Shown here one piece after another: positions 17,583 to 26,037 of a DNA stretch of 64,000 nucleotides (positions are counted from its first letter, which is position 1; each line of letters opens with the position of its first letter). The notes beneath the pieces are model-generated. The model saw only the letters and a program-made list of their open reading frames with translations, searched no databases and was not told where the DNA came from. This DNA comes from Alistipes timonensis JC136 (GTDB lineage Bacteria > Bacteroidota > Bacteroidia > Bacteroidales > Rikenellaceae). A program made the position numbers and the translations under genes. Location of the stretch: positions 23,829 through 87,828 of the forward strand of contig NZ_FNRI01000012.1 in NCBI RefSeq assembly GCF_900107675.1. The letters are read 5' to 3'.

Positions 17583-18926
17583 ATGAACCTGATCGAAACG
17601 TTTCAACGCTACATCGACGAGAACAACCTCGCCTCGCACGACGACCGCATCCTGCTGACCGTTTCGGGCGGCGTGGATTCGATGGTGATGCTCTCGCTAT
17701 TCACCCGCTGCGGCTACTCGGTGGGCGTGGCGCACTGCAACTTCCAGCTGCGGGGCACGGAGAGCGACGAAGACGAGGTGCTGGTGGAGGAGGAGGCCCG
17801 CAAATACGGCGTGGAGTTCTACAACCGTCGTTTCGAGACCACGGCCGAGATGGAGCGCACGGGCGAGTCGATGGAGATGGCGGCCCGGCGGCTGCGCTAT
17901 GCGTGGTTCGACGCCCTGAGCCGCGAACACGGCTACACGGCCGTGGCCATCGCCCACCATGCCGACGACTCGATAGAGACCTTTTTCATCAACCTGCTGC
18001 GCGGCACCGGCCTGCGGGGCCTGACGGGCATTTCGACCCAGGTCGGGAAGATCATCCGCCCGCTGCTGTTCGCCTCGCGCAAGGATATCCTCGAATACGC
18101 CGTCCAGAACCGCATCCCCTTCCGGGAGGATTCGTCGAACCGTTCGACCAAATACCTGCGCAACAAGATCCGGCTGGGGCTGATCCCCCGCATCCGCGAG
18201 ATCAACCCCAAGTTCACGAGCCTGATGAGCCGCAACCTCGCACGGCTGACCGACGCCCAGTTGTTCATCAACCACGGCATCGAGCGCATCCGCTCGGAGG
18301 CCGTCACCTCGGACACGGGGATCGACACGATCCACCTCGACCGCCTCGACCCGGCCTTTCCGCAGGGATTCGTGATCTACGAACTGCTGAATTCGGCCTA
18401 CGGGTTCAAAGGCGACGTGATCGACTCGCTGTGCCACGCCCTCGAGCAGGGGGCCACGGGACGGCGGTTCTATGCCCGCGAACGGGTGGCGTCGATCGAC
18501 CGCGGGCGGATCGTCGTGGCGCCGATCGCCCCCGACGACGCATGCCTCACGACGGTACGCAAGGGCGCCCTGCGCAGCTATTGCGGCAACTCGGCGCTCT
18601 ACTACGAATACTGCGACATCGACACGATTAAGAATTTCGGCGTCCCCGAGCACATCGCGCAGCTCGATGCCGACCGCCTGCAATTCCCGCTCACGCTGCG
18701 CCGCTGGCAGGAGGGCGACTGGTTCGTACCGTTCGGCATGACGGGCCGCAAGAAGGTGTCGGACTACCTGGTCGACGCCAAGGTCTCCGTGGCCGAGAAA
18801 CAGCGGCAATTCGTGCTGCTGTCGGGCAACGACATCGTATGGCTCGTAGGGCGCCGCATCGACGACCGTTACCGCCTGACGCCCGACACGGAAAACGTGC
18901 TGCGCATCACCAAAGAGATCGTTTAA
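17583..18926 (+). CDS. tilS: tRNA(Ile)-lysidine synthetase
   Basis: This 447-residue N-type ATP pyrophosphatase attaches lysine to C34 of the CAU-anticodon tRNA-Ile, which lets it read AUA. The PP-loop SGGVDSMVML sits at residues 28-37. GVAHCNFQLRGTESDEDE and AIAHHADDSIETFFINLLRGTGLRGLTGI follow as typical TilS blocks. The C-terminal domain includes RRWQEGDWFVPFGMTGRKKVSDYL, a hallmark of the family. It forms a tight run with murB and holA, three bases from the latter. Confidence 0.95.
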   Translation: MNLIETFQRYIDENNLASHDDRILLTVSGGVDSMVMLSLFTRCGYSVGVAHCNFQLRGTESDEDEVLVEEEARKYGVEFYNRRFETTAEMERTGESMEMAARRLRYAWFDALSREHGYTAVAIAHHADDSIETFFINLLRGTGLRGLTGISTQVGKIIRPLLFASRKDILEYAVQNRIPFREDSSNRSTKYLRNKIRLGLIPRIREINPKFTSLMSRNLARLTDAQLFINHGIERIRSEAVTSDTGIDTIHLDRLDPAFPQGFVIYELLNSAYGFKGDVIDSLCHALEQGATGRRFYARERVASIDRGRIVVAPIAPDDACLTTVRKGALRSYCGNSALYYEYCDIDTIKNFGVPEHIAQLDADRLQFPLTLRRWQEGDWFVPFGMTGRKKVSDYLVDAKVSVAEKQRQFVLLSGNDIVWLVGRRIDDRYRLTPDTENVLRITKEIV

Positions 18927-18929
18927 GAC

Positions 18930-20000
18930 ATGGCAAAAAGCGCTGTAAAGTTCAAAGACTCCGTCGCCGAATACGAGCGGATCGCCGCCGAGATAGCGGC
19001 GCGCAGGTTTTCCGGCATCTACCTGCTGATGGGCGAGGAGAGCTATTTCATCGACGCCCTCGCCGACCGGCTGGCGTCGTCGATCCTCGACGAAGCCTCG
19101 CGGGCCTTCAACCAGATCACCGTCTACGGACGCGACTCCGAGGCAGGGCAGGTCATCAACCTCTGCCGGCAGATGCCGATGATGGGGTCGTACCAGGTAG
19201 TGATACTCAAAGAGGCCCAGCAGCTCAAAGGGCTCGACAAGCTCTCGCTCTACACCCAGAAACCCTCGCCCACGACCATTCTCGTGATCTGCCACAAGGA
19301 GAAGAACGCCGACAAGCGTTCGGCTTTTTACAAAGGATGTGCGGCAAACGGCACCGTGCTGGAGTCGGTGCGGCCGCGCGACTACGAGATCGCGGCGTGG
19401 CTGCAGCAGTTCATTAAGAAACAGGGGCTCACGATCGACGCCAAGGCGTTGTCGATGCTGACGGACCACCTGGGGACCGACATCGCTAAAATATCCAACG
19501 AGCTGAAAAAACTCACCGTGTCGATGCCCCGGGGCGTGACGCGCATCACCGACGCCGACATCGAGGCCAACATCGGCATCTCGAAGGATTTCAACAACTT
19601 CGAGCTGTGCAAAGCCGTGGCCACGAAGGACATGGGCCGCGCGCTGATGATCGCCGAACATTTCGCCCGCAACCCCAAGGACAATCCGCTGCTGCTGACG
19701 ATCATGGCGCTGTTCGGGCAGTTCCGCGACATCTTCGTGGTCAACTACCTGCGCTGGCTCGCTCAGCACCGTGGGAAACCCTTCCCGCCGGACACGGAGC
19801 TGATGCGCATCCTGCGCAAAAACAACATCTACGTCCTCGGAGAGATCAAACAGAACGCCGCGGCGTGGAACAACCGCAAGGTGTTCAACATCCTGGGGCT
19901 GCTGCGCGAGTACGACGCCAAGAGCAAGGGCCTCAATGCCGGAGGCGCTCCGGACGGAGAGCTGCTGCGCGAACTGCTGCTGAAAATCTTCCTGCTTTGA
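18930..20000 (+). CDS. holA: DNA polymerase III subunit delta
   Basis: This 356-residue subunit of the clamp loader opens the beta clamp. It shows the N-terminal ARRFSGIYLLMGEESYFIDALADRL block, LRQ-type QMPMMGSYQVVILKEAQQL, and the AAA+-like second domain ending in TDHLGTDIAKISNELKKL. The collar domain has the family segment NIGISKDFNNFELCKAVATKDM, and the C-terminal part contains RILRKNNIYVLGEIKQNAAAWNNRKVF. The ATG follows the tilS stop by three bases. Confidence 0.94.
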   Translation: MAKSAVKFKDSVAEYERIAAEIAARRFSGIYLLMGEESYFIDALADRLASSILDEASRAFNQITVYGRDSEAGQVINLCRQMPMMGSYQVVILKEAQQLKGLDKLSLYTQKPSPTTILVICHKEKNADKRSAFYKGCAANGTVLESVRPRDYEIAAWLQQFIKKQGLTIDAKALSMLTDHLGTDIAKISNELKKLTVSMPRGVTRITDADIEANIGISKDFNNFELCKAVATKDMGRALMIAEHFARNPKDNPLLLTIMALFGQFRDIFVVNYLRWLAQHRGKPFPPDTELMRILRKNNIYVLGEIKQNAAAWNNRKVFNILGLLREYDAKSKGLNAGGAPDGELLRELLLKIFLL

Positions 20001-20707
20001 CGGAGCTTTACCTATATCAAACGGTTCATCTCGCCCGGGGAATCGCCCGCAACGCAGAGGCGCACATCGCCGTGCTCGACACCGCGTCGCGCGAACTGTT
20101 CGGCCGACGGTATGCGCCCGGCACGGCACGGCTCGCGGCCCGCATCGAGGCCCTCGCCGCCGCGGAGCGTTATCCGACGGAAGTGTCGGGCTTCGTGCGC
20201 ATCGAGCTCGGGGCCGACGGGGAGGAACGGCTCGTGCCCGCAGGGGTGTCGCTCTACGACGGCTACGCTTTCCGGAGCCTCCAGCCCGAAGCCGTGACGC
20301 TCTGTTACGACCTGCCGCTCACCGAGGCCCCGACCTCGGCCCGCGAGGCGGCAGCGCAGCTGGCCCGCCGCATGGCGGAGCGGGCTGGAGCCGACGTAGC
20401 CGTGCGCTGTGACCGGGAGGGAATCCTCCGCGAAGCCGACAACGCCCCGCTGTTCGCCGTCGCGGGGCACACGGTGCTGGCGGCTCCCGGCACGAAAAGC
20501 GTCGAACGCGAACTGACCGTGCAGGCCGTGCGGGCCGCAGGGCTGGAACTGCGCGAGGAGCCCTTCGGGCGCAGGGATCTGCCGCATATCGACGAACTCT
20601 TCTTCGCCGACCACCGGGGCATCACCGCCCTTGCGCGCTGCGACGGGCAGCCGTTGATGACGCTCATCGCCGAACGAATTTCCTCCCGCTTAGAAAGCGG
20701 GTTTTAA
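19997..20707 (+). CDS. Class IV aminotransferase-like protein lacking the PLP lysine
   Basis: This is a 236-residue protein reading from a TTG that overlaps the holA stop (TTGA). The N-terminus (ELYLYQTVHLARGIARNAEAH) and C-terminal half (READNAPLFAVAGHTVLAAPG, then LPHIDELFFADHRGITAL) follow the fold-type IV PLP-enzyme pattern seen in branched-chain aminotransferases and aminodeoxychorismate lyase. The only lysine in the protein lies in AAPGTKSVERE, past the position where the Schiff-base lysine should be, and the expected site near residue 110 has none. A catalytically dead or repurposed member is therefore likely. No ATG gives the full N-terminal match, so the TTG start is chosen. Confidence 0.68.
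   Translation: MTELYLYQTVHLARGIARNAEAHIAVLDTASRELFGRRYAPGTARLAARIEALAAAERYPTEVSGFVRIELGADGEERLVPAGVSLYDGYAFRSLQPEAVTLCYDLPLTEAPTSAREAAAQLARRMAERAGADVAVRCDREGILREADNAPLFAVAGHTVLAAPGTKSVERELTVQAVRAAGLELREEPFGRRDLPHIDELFFADHRGITALARCDGQPLMTLIAERISSRLESGF
20685..20705. repeat. Small hairpin at the end of the aminotransferase-like gene
   Basis: CCCGCT and AGCGGG arms around TAGAA overlap the last codons. Read on the minus strand it resembles the element at 15068-15087 (core AAACCCGC followed by CGGG), so the two may be copies of a short REP-like unit. It could also act as a weak terminator. Confidence 0.35.
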
Positions 20708-20794
20708 GGCGACAGACCATACACACGCTATCCGCCAAGGAGCCGCTGCCCCCCTTTTCCGAAAAAATAGAAACCGCGCCGGCCCTTTCCGTTT

Positions 20795-20802
20795 TACCTT
20801 TC
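20795..20802 (+). promoter_or_regulatory. -7-like element upstream of the coiled-coil protein
   Basis: TACCTTTC differs from TAnnTTTG by one base. Its surroundings (TTTCCGTTTTACCTTTCGGGG) resemble the coaD promoters at 21478 and 21575. Confidence 0.4.
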
Positions 20803-20824
20803 GGGGAACCAAACCCCGAAAACC

Positions 20825-21418
20825 ATGAAAAAATACCTTTTATTGTACGCCGTCGCCGTGACGGCGCTGTTCGCATTCACCTACCGCCGCTACCACGCCG
20901 AAAACCGGCGGCTCGTCCAGAACCAGAGCGCCCTCGCGGCCGACGTCGCGCACTACCGCACGCGGGCCGGGCAGGAAGCCGCCTCGGCACAAGTCCTACG
21001 GCTGCGGTGCGGGGAGTTCGAGGCTCTGCGCGCGGCCGACGCCGAAGAGATCCGCCGCCTGGGGCTCAAAATCCGCCGCCTGGAGGCCGCCGCAAAAGCC
21101 GTGACAGCCACCGAAGCCGCAATCCTCACCCCGCTGCGCGACACCGTCGTCATCCGGCTCCGCGACTCGCTTCCCGTGCGCGACTCGGTGCGGCTGTTCC
21201 GCTGGAGCGATGCGTGGGTCACCGTCGAGGGCCGCATCGGCCGCGACTCGGCCGAATGCCGCATCCGCAGCGTCGACACCCTGCGGCAGGTGGTCCACCG
21301 CATCCCCCGCCGCTTCCTCTTCATCCGCTGGGGCACGAAGGCGCTCCGGCAGGAGATCGTCTCGGCGAATCCCCACACACGGATCGTCCATGCCGAATAC
21401 GTGAAGATCGAGCGGTAA
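20825..21418 (+). CDS. Membrane-anchored coiled-coil protein (DUF6549-like)
   Basis: This 197-residue protein has an N-terminal membrane helix (MKKYLLLYAVAVTALFAF), then a charged Ala/Glu/Arg-rich coiled-coil region (about 25-95). The C-terminal part is beta-rich and ends in RIVHAEYVKIER. The layout resembles small Bacteroidetes proteins grouped as DUF6549 and, more loosely, phage Rz-type inner-membrane spanins. No other phage gene is near, so a prophage origin is not supported. It stands alone between its own promoter-like box and a hairpin. Function unknown. Confidence 0.65.
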   Translation: MKKYLLLYAVAVTALFAFTYRRYHAENRRLVQNQSALAADVAHYRTRAGQEAASAQVLRLRCGEFEALRAADAEEIRRLGLKIRRLEAAAKAVTATEAAILTPLRDTVVIRLRDSLPVRDSVRLFRWSDAWVTVEGRIGRDSAECRIRSVDTLRQVVHRIPRRFLFIRWGTKALRQEIVSANPHTRIVHAEYVKIER

Positions 21419-21440
21419 GACGCAAGGGCTCCGAACGAAT

Positions 21441-21475
21441 AAAACGGGAAAACCTGCGGGTATTTCCGTTTTTTT
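21441..21475 (+). terminator. Probable terminator after the coiled-coil gene
   Basis: AAAACGG (21441-21447) pairs with CCGTTTT (21466-21472), with a bulged inner extension and a following T-run. It is directly succeeded by the first coaD promoter-like box. Confidence 0.5.
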
Positions 21476-21477
21476 CC

Positions 21478-21485
21478 TACCTTTG
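21478..21485 (+). promoter_or_regulatory. Upstream copy of the coaD -7 element
   Basis: TACCTTTG matches TAnnTTTG exactly and lies in TTTTTCCTACCTTTGGGGGC. The context is repeated 97 bases downstream. No good -33 partner is seen. Confidence 0.45.
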
Positions 21486-21551
21486 GGGGCGGTGCCGTAA
21501 CGGCACTTTTAGGGGAGCGGAGCGTTTTGCAGAGCCGGACAGCAATTCGGT

Positions 21552-21582
21552 TTTGAACCCATCCGACTTTTTCCTACCTTTG
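21552..21582 (+). promoter_or_regulatory. coaD promoter
   Basis: TTTG at 21552-21555 and TACCTTTG at 21575-21582 are separated by 19 bases, a full match to the Bacteroidetes sigma-70-type promoter. It lies 37 bases before the coaD ATG. Confidence 0.7.
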
Positions 21583-21619
21583 GAGGCATAACGCCCCTTT
21601 TAGGGCACCTTTGACAATT

Positions 21620-22090
21620 ATGGAACGAACAGCAATATTCCCCGGGTCGTTCGACCCTTTCACACGCGGCCACGCCGCGCTGGTCGAAGAGGCCCTGAAT
21701 CTCTTCGACCGCGTGGTGATCGGCATCGGCAACAACTCCTCGAAGCAGGGGTTGCTGACAGTCGAGAACCGCAAACGGCTCATCGACGACGTTTTCCGCA
21801 ACGAGGAGCGCGTCGAAGCCCGCATCTACACCGGGCTGACGGGCGAATTCGCCGAGGCGGTGGGCGCCTGCGCCATCATCCGCGGCGTGAGGAACACCAC
21901 CGACTTCGAATACGAACGCACGATGGAGTCCACCAACCACCGCATCTATCCCGACATCACGACCGTCATGCTCTTCACCCCCTCGCCCGTGGCCGACATC
22001 TCGTCGTCGACCGTGCGCGAGGTGCTCTCGTTCGGCCGCAACGTCGAGGAATTCATGCCCGAAGGAATAGACATTAACAAATACCTGTAA
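21620..22090 (+). CDS. coaD: Phosphopantetheine adenylyltransferase
   Basis: This 156-residue enzyme transfers AMP from ATP to 4'-phosphopantetheine, giving dephospho-CoA, the penultimate step of coenzyme A synthesis. The nucleotidyltransferase motif is FPGSFDPFTRGH at residues 6-17 (TxGH form), and the C-terminal ISSSTVRE is the ATP-binding ISSTxxR counterpart. RGVRNTTDFEYE marks the substrate pocket. A TTG three codons upstream is in frame, but the ATG at 21620 gives the standard length. LpxD follows after four bases. Confidence 0.95.
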   Translation: MERTAIFPGSFDPFTRGHAALVEEALNLFDRVVIGIGNNSSKQGLLTVENRKRLIDDVFRNEERVEARIYTGLTGEFAEAVGACAIIRGVRNTTDFEYERTMESTNHRIYPDITTVMLFTPSPVADISSSTVREVLSFGRNVEEFMPEGIDINKYL

Positions 22091-22094
22091 AATT

Positions 22095-23141
22095 ATGATG
22101 GAATTTACTGCCGAAATGATCGCCGGATTTCTGGGCGGCGAAATCGTCGGCGACAAGAACGCCAAAGTACACACCGTCTCGTCGATCGAGGAGGGCAAAG
22201 CCGGATCGCTGAGCTACCTCACCAACCCCAAATACGAATCGTTCCTCTACACCACGGGCGCTTCGATCGTCCTCACGGACCGCACGTTCACGCCGTCGCA
22301 GCCGGTGGCCGCGACGCTCATCAAAGTCGACGACGCAGGGGCCTGCGTCCTGAAGCTGCTCGAGATGTACAACGCCGCCAAACCCCGCCGCAAGGGGATC
22401 AGCGACCGTGCATCGGTATCGTCCGAGGCCGAGGTGGGCGACGAGTGCTACATCGGCGATTTCACGGTCGTCGAAGAGGGCGTGCACATCGGCAAGGGAT
22501 GCCAGGTCTACCCGCAGGTCTACCTCGGGCGCGGCGTCACCGTCGGCGACAACACCGTACTCTACCCCGGGGTGAAGATTTACGAAGGGTGTGTCGTGGG
22601 TGCGAACTGCATCCTGCACGCCGGCGCGGTGATCGGCGCCGACGGCTTCGGATTCATGCCCAACGCGCAGGGCGGTTTCGACAAGATTCCCCAGCTGGGC
22701 AACGTCATCATCGAGGACGACGTGGAGATCGGCGCCAACACCTGCATCGACCGCGCCAAGACCGACTCGACGATCATCCGCCGCGGCGTGAAGCTCGACA
22801 ACCTGATCCAGATCGGCCACAACGTGCAGATCGGCGAAAACACCGTATCGTCGGCCCAGACCGGCATCGCCGGAACCTCGCGGGTGGGGCGCAACTGCTT
22901 CCTCGCGGGACAGGTGGGCATCGCCGACCACGTCGTGATCGGCGACCGCGTGAAAGTCGGCTCGAAGAGCGGCATCGACAAGGCCGTCCCCGACGACGAG
23001 GTGCGCATGGGCTATCCGGCACTCCCGGGCATGCAGTACCACCGTTCGTCGGCCGTTTTCAAACGGCTGCCCGACCTGGAGAAGCAGGTCCGCGAATTGG
23101 AAAAACGGCTCGCAGAACTCACCAAAAACCAACAGATATGA
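22095..23141 (+). CDS. lpxD: UDP-3-O-acylglucosamine N-acyltransferase
   Basis: This 348-residue acyltransferase of lipid A synthesis N-acylates UDP-3-O-acyl-glucosamine from an acyl-ACP. An N-terminal uridine-binding domain (about 1-100) precedes a long left-handed beta-helix of hexapeptide repeats. The catalytic histidine lies in NLIQIGHNVQIG. AGTSRVGRNCFLAGQVGIADHV and the final coiled segment LPDLEKQVRELEKRLAEL fit the family. The start is MMEF at 22095; the second Met is an alternative. The stop overlaps the next ATG (ATGA). Confidence 0.95.
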   Translation: MMEFTAEMIAGFLGGEIVGDKNAKVHTVSSIEEGKAGSLSYLTNPKYESFLYTTGASIVLTDRTFTPSQPVAATLIKVDDAGACVLKLLEMYNAAKPRRKGISDRASVSSEAEVGDECYIGDFTVVEEGVHIGKGCQVYPQVYLGRGVTVGDNTVLYPGVKIYEGCVVGANCILHAGAVIGADGFGFMPNAQGGFDKIPQLGNVIIEDDVEIGANTCIDRAKTDSTIIRRGVKLDNLIQIGHNVQIGENTVSSAQTGIAGTSRVGRNCFLAGQVGIADHVVIGDRVKVGSKSGIDKAVPDDEVRMGYPALPGMQYHRSSAVFKRLPDLEKQVRELEKRLAELTKNQQI

Positions 23142-24196
23142 AAAAAATCCTGATCCTTGCAGCAGCGGCGGCCGTGCTGTGCAGTTGCGGCAACAAAAAC
23201 AAATACACCGTCGAGGGTGCCGTCGCCGGCATCAACGACAAAGTCTACCTCTTCGATGAAGAGGAAGTCATCCTCGACTCGGCAGCCGTCAAAGAGGGCA
23301 AATTCCGCCTTTCAGGCATCGCCGAAACTCCGGCCGTGGCAATTCTGCGCGACGCCCGCGACCAGGGTGCGACGTTCGCCACGATGCTGATTCTCGAACC
23401 GGGGCAGATCATGGTGAACGACGATGCGGAGAACACCTACCGCAAACGCGTGACGGGCACGCCGGCCAACGACGCCAGCGACGCCTATGCCGCGGCCAGT
23501 CACGCATTGGTCGACGAGTTCCGCAACCCGAACACCAGCGACGAACGCCGTGAGGCCATCAACGCCGAATACAGCCAACTGACCCGTACGGTCATGGAAC
23601 AGAACCGCGGAAACCTCTTCGGCGCCATACTGCTGGCACAGGAATTAGGCTACGAACTTTCGGGACAGGAGTTGCTGGACGAAATCGCCAAATTCCCGGC
23701 AGCCATGCAGCAGACCGGAATACTCGTGAAACTGAAGGAGAACGCCGAGCAGAAGATAAAAACCGATATCGGACAGCCCTACATCGACATCGTGCAGCCC
23801 GATGCCGCCGGTAAAGAGGTGTCGCTCAAATCGGTCGTCGAAAACCCGGCGAACAAATACGTCCTGCTCGATTTCTGGGCTTCGTGGTGCGGCCCCTGCA
23901 TGGGCGAGGTTCCCCACCTGAAAAAAACCTACGCCGAATTCCATAAAAAGGGATTCGAGATCTACGGCGTGTCGTTCGACAAAGACCGTGAAAAATGGCT
24001 CGCAGCCATCGACCAGAACGGCATGAACTGGGTGCACGTCAGCCAGGTGAACGGTTTCGACAACCAGGCCGCCCGGGATTACGCCGTGCAGGGCATCCCG
24101 TCGAATTTCCTGATCGGCAGCGACGGCAAGATCGTCGCCAAAAACCTCCGCGGCGAGGCGCTTTACGAGAAGGTCGCCGAGCTGCTGGCCCAATAA
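23138..24196 (+). CDS. Thioredoxin-fold lipoprotein (DUF4369 plus TlpA/AhpC-TSA)
   Basis: This 352-residue lipoprotein has the signal MKKILILAAAAAVLCSC with a lipobox ending at Cys17. An N-terminal DUF4369-type domain (about 25-200) is followed by a TlpA-like thioredoxin domain with WASWCGPC (C251 and C254) and GIPSNFLIGSDGKIVAKNL, whose cis-proline is in the usual place. Such proteins reduce or exchange disulphides in the periplasm. The start overlaps the lpxD stop. It is a paralogue of the lipoprotein at 24889, with ruvC between them. Confidence 0.92.
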   Translation: MKKILILAAAAAVLCSCGNKNKYTVEGAVAGINDKVYLFDEEEVILDSAAVKEGKFRLSGIAETPAVAILRDARDQGATFATMLILEPGQIMVNDDAENTYRKRVTGTPANDASDAYAAASHALVDEFRNPNTSDERREAINAEYSQLTRTVMEQNRGNLFGAILLAQELGYELSGQELLDEIAKFPAAMQQTGILVKLKENAEQKIKTDIGQPYIDIVQPDAAGKEVSLKSVVENPANKYVLLDFWASWCGPCMGEVPHLKKTYAEFHKKGFEIYGVSFDKDREKWLAAIDQNGMNWVHVSQVNGFDNQAARDYAVQGIPSNFLIGSDGKIVAKNLRGEALYEKVAELLAQ

Positions 24197-24212
24197 AACC
24201 CGACAATCCGAC

Positions 24213-24246
24213 ACCCCTCCGTTCCGTTTCGGCGGGAAGGAGGGGT
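24213..24246 (+). terminator. Hairpin after the first TlpA-like gene
   Basis: ACCCCTCC (24213-24220) pairs with GGAGGGGT (24239-24246). An inner CCG/CGG pairing extends the stem. Only a short pyrimidine tract follows, so read-through into ruvC is possible. Confidence 0.5.
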
Positions 24247-24262
24247 CTCTATTGACAGCATT

Positions 24263-24880
24263 TTGAAAACTCCGGAAAAATACCGCATCATGGGCATCGA
24301 CCCCGGCACGAACTACATGGGTTACGGCGTGCTCGAGGTCGAAGGACGCACGGTGCGCTCCGTCGTGCTGGGCGACATCGACCTGCACAAACTCCCTGAT
24401 CCCTACGCCAAGCTGCGCTACATCTTCGAACGGGTCGGGGCGCTGGTCGACGAGTATGCTCCGCACGAGGTGGCGTTGGAATCGCCTTTCTTCGGCGAGA
24501 ACGTGCAGTCGATGCTCAAACTGGGACGGGCCCAGGGGGTCGCGATGGCGGCGGCGCTGAGCCGCGGGATCGACGTCTTCGAATACGCCCCGATGCGCAT
24601 CAAACAGTCGATCACCGGCCGCGGATCGGCCGCCAAAGAGCAGGTAGCCTCGATCGTCTGCCGCATGCTCACCATCGACCAGCCTCCCAAACGTCTCGAC
24701 GCCACGGACGGCATGGCCGTCGCGCTGTGCCACTACTTCACCACAGCCAGCCCGCTCAACGCCGCGCTGGGCGGCGAACGGGTGAAAGGACTCGGCGGGG
24801 GCAAGAAAGCCGCGTCGAAAGGGGGATCGCAGAGCTGGGAGCAATTCCTGAAAAAGAACCCCGACCGGGAGATCAAATAA
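24263..24880 (+). CDS. ruvC: Holliday junction resolvase RuvC
   Basis: This 205-residue endonuclease cuts Holliday junctions together with RuvAB. The four acidic catalytic residues are visible: D13 in GIDPGTNYMGYGV, E73 in ALESPFFGEN, and D146 and D149 in RLDATDGMAVALCHY. The C-terminus carries a basic, glycine-rich extension (GGERVKGLGGGKKAASKGG) beyond the core. I use the TTG at 24263 because homologues have about ten residues before GIDPGT; the first ATG, at 24290, would leave only MGIDPGT. Confidence 0.93.
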   Translation: MKTPEKYRIMGIDPGTNYMGYGVLEVEGRTVRSVVLGDIDLHKLPDPYAKLRYIFERVGALVDEYAPHEVALESPFFGENVQSMLKLGRAQGVAMAAALSRGIDVFEYAPMRIKQSITGRGSAAKEQVASIVCRMLTIDQPPKRLDATDGMAVALCHYFTTASPLNAALGGERVKGLGGGKKAASKGGSQSWEQFLKKNPDREIK

Positions 24881-24888
24881 CACCTACC

Positions 24889-25950
24889 ATGAAACAACAC
24901 TCCGCACTGTTCCTCCTCGCCGCCCTGCTGTGCAGCTGCGGCGGTCCCAACTACTCCCTTTCGGGCAGGACCGACTTCGCCCCCGGCGACACGCTCCGCC
25001 TGCGCTCGCCCTATCAGGACGATTCGCTGCTGGCCGTCACGGTAGTCCGCCCCGACGGCTCCTTCCGGATTCGCGGGTATGTGGACGGACCGGTGATCGC
25101 CGACCTGATCCACGGCAACAGTCGCGTCGGGGCCCCGATCCTGCTCGAAGCCGGCGACATCCGGCTCGAGGCGACGGGCGATGTGCGCAGTTACCAGTTC
25201 ACGGGAACGCCGATGAACGAGGCATTCAACGCCATGAATGCCGCCCAGGTGTCGCTCGGCAACGTCCTGCAGGCATTGGAAAACGAGCCCGACACCCCCG
25301 GGCGCAAACAGCGGATCGACTCGTTGGGGCGCATCTACCGCCAGATTCCGGGCGACGTGCTGGAAGCCAACCGTGACAACCTCTTGGGAGCGTTTCTCTA
25401 CGCACGGCGCACCGATGCCGATCCGGCACGCGCCCGCGAACGGCTGGCGCAGTTCCCTGCCGAGTTGCAGCATCATCCCGTGCTGGAGAGCGTACGGCGG
25501 CAAATCGAAGCAACCGAGCGGTCGGCCGTGGGACAACCCTACATGGACCTCACGCTGAAAAACACCGCGGGCGAAGCCATCGCCCTCTCGTCGCTCGTGG
25601 GCACCGGACGTTGGGTGCTGCTGGATTTCTGGGCCACGTGGTGCGGTCCCTGCTGCCGGGAGATTCCGCACTTAAAGGAGGCTTACGAAGTCCTCAAAGG
25701 GCGCGGATTCGAGATTTACGCCGTGTCGATCGACAGCGATGCAGCGTGCTGGAAGCGGTTCGTCGCAGAGAACGGCCTCGCATGGACGAACGTGATCTCC
25801 GAAAGCGGCGGCAAGGCGAGCCCGGCCGCGGCGATGTACGGCATCCGCTTCATCCCCTCCAACTTCCTGATCGCTCCCGACGGCACGATTGCGGCAAAAA
25901 ACGTGTCCGGCCGCCTGCTGCAGGAGCGATTGGAGAAACTGATAAAATAG
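24889..25950 (+). CDS. Thioredoxin-fold lipoprotein (TlpA-like), paralogue
   Basis: This 353-residue lipoprotein has the signal MKQHSALFLLAALLCSC. It has the same two-domain plan as the protein at 23138: a DUF4369-like beta domain, a helical linker (NAMNAAQVSLGNVLQALEN) and a thioredoxin domain with WATWCGPC (C252 and C255) and the cis-Pro segment GIRFIPSNFLIAPDGTIAAKN. The two share colinear blocks such as VGQPYMD/IGQPYID and REIPHLKEAYEVL/GEVPHLKKTYAEF. The ATG follows the ruvC stop by eight bases. Confidence 0.9.
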   Translation: MKQHSALFLLAALLCSCGGPNYSLSGRTDFAPGDTLRLRSPYQDDSLLAVTVVRPDGSFRIRGYVDGPVIADLIHGNSRVGAPILLEAGDIRLEATGDVRSYQFTGTPMNEAFNAMNAAQVSLGNVLQALENEPDTPGRKQRIDSLGRIYRQIPGDVLEANRDNLLGAFLYARRTDADPARARERLAQFPAELQHHPVLESVRRQIEATERSAVGQPYMDLTLKNTAGEAIALSSLVGTGRWVLLDFWATWCGPCCREIPHLKEAYEVLKGRGFEIYAVSIDSDAACWKRFVAENGLAWTNVISESGGKASPAAAMYGIRFIPSNFLIAPDGTIAAKNVSGRLLQERLEKLIK

Positions 25951-26037
25951 CATCAACCTATAAATCACTAATAATCGGGAGGATGATATCAGACATTCGA
26001 ACGAATCATTTTTTTCGGTAAAATTTCCGTCGAATTA

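Noticed and set aside
20825..21418. Prophage remnant suggested by an Rz-like coiled-coil protein
   Set aside because: No lysis, structural or integrase genes lie nearby and the neighbours are housekeeping genes.
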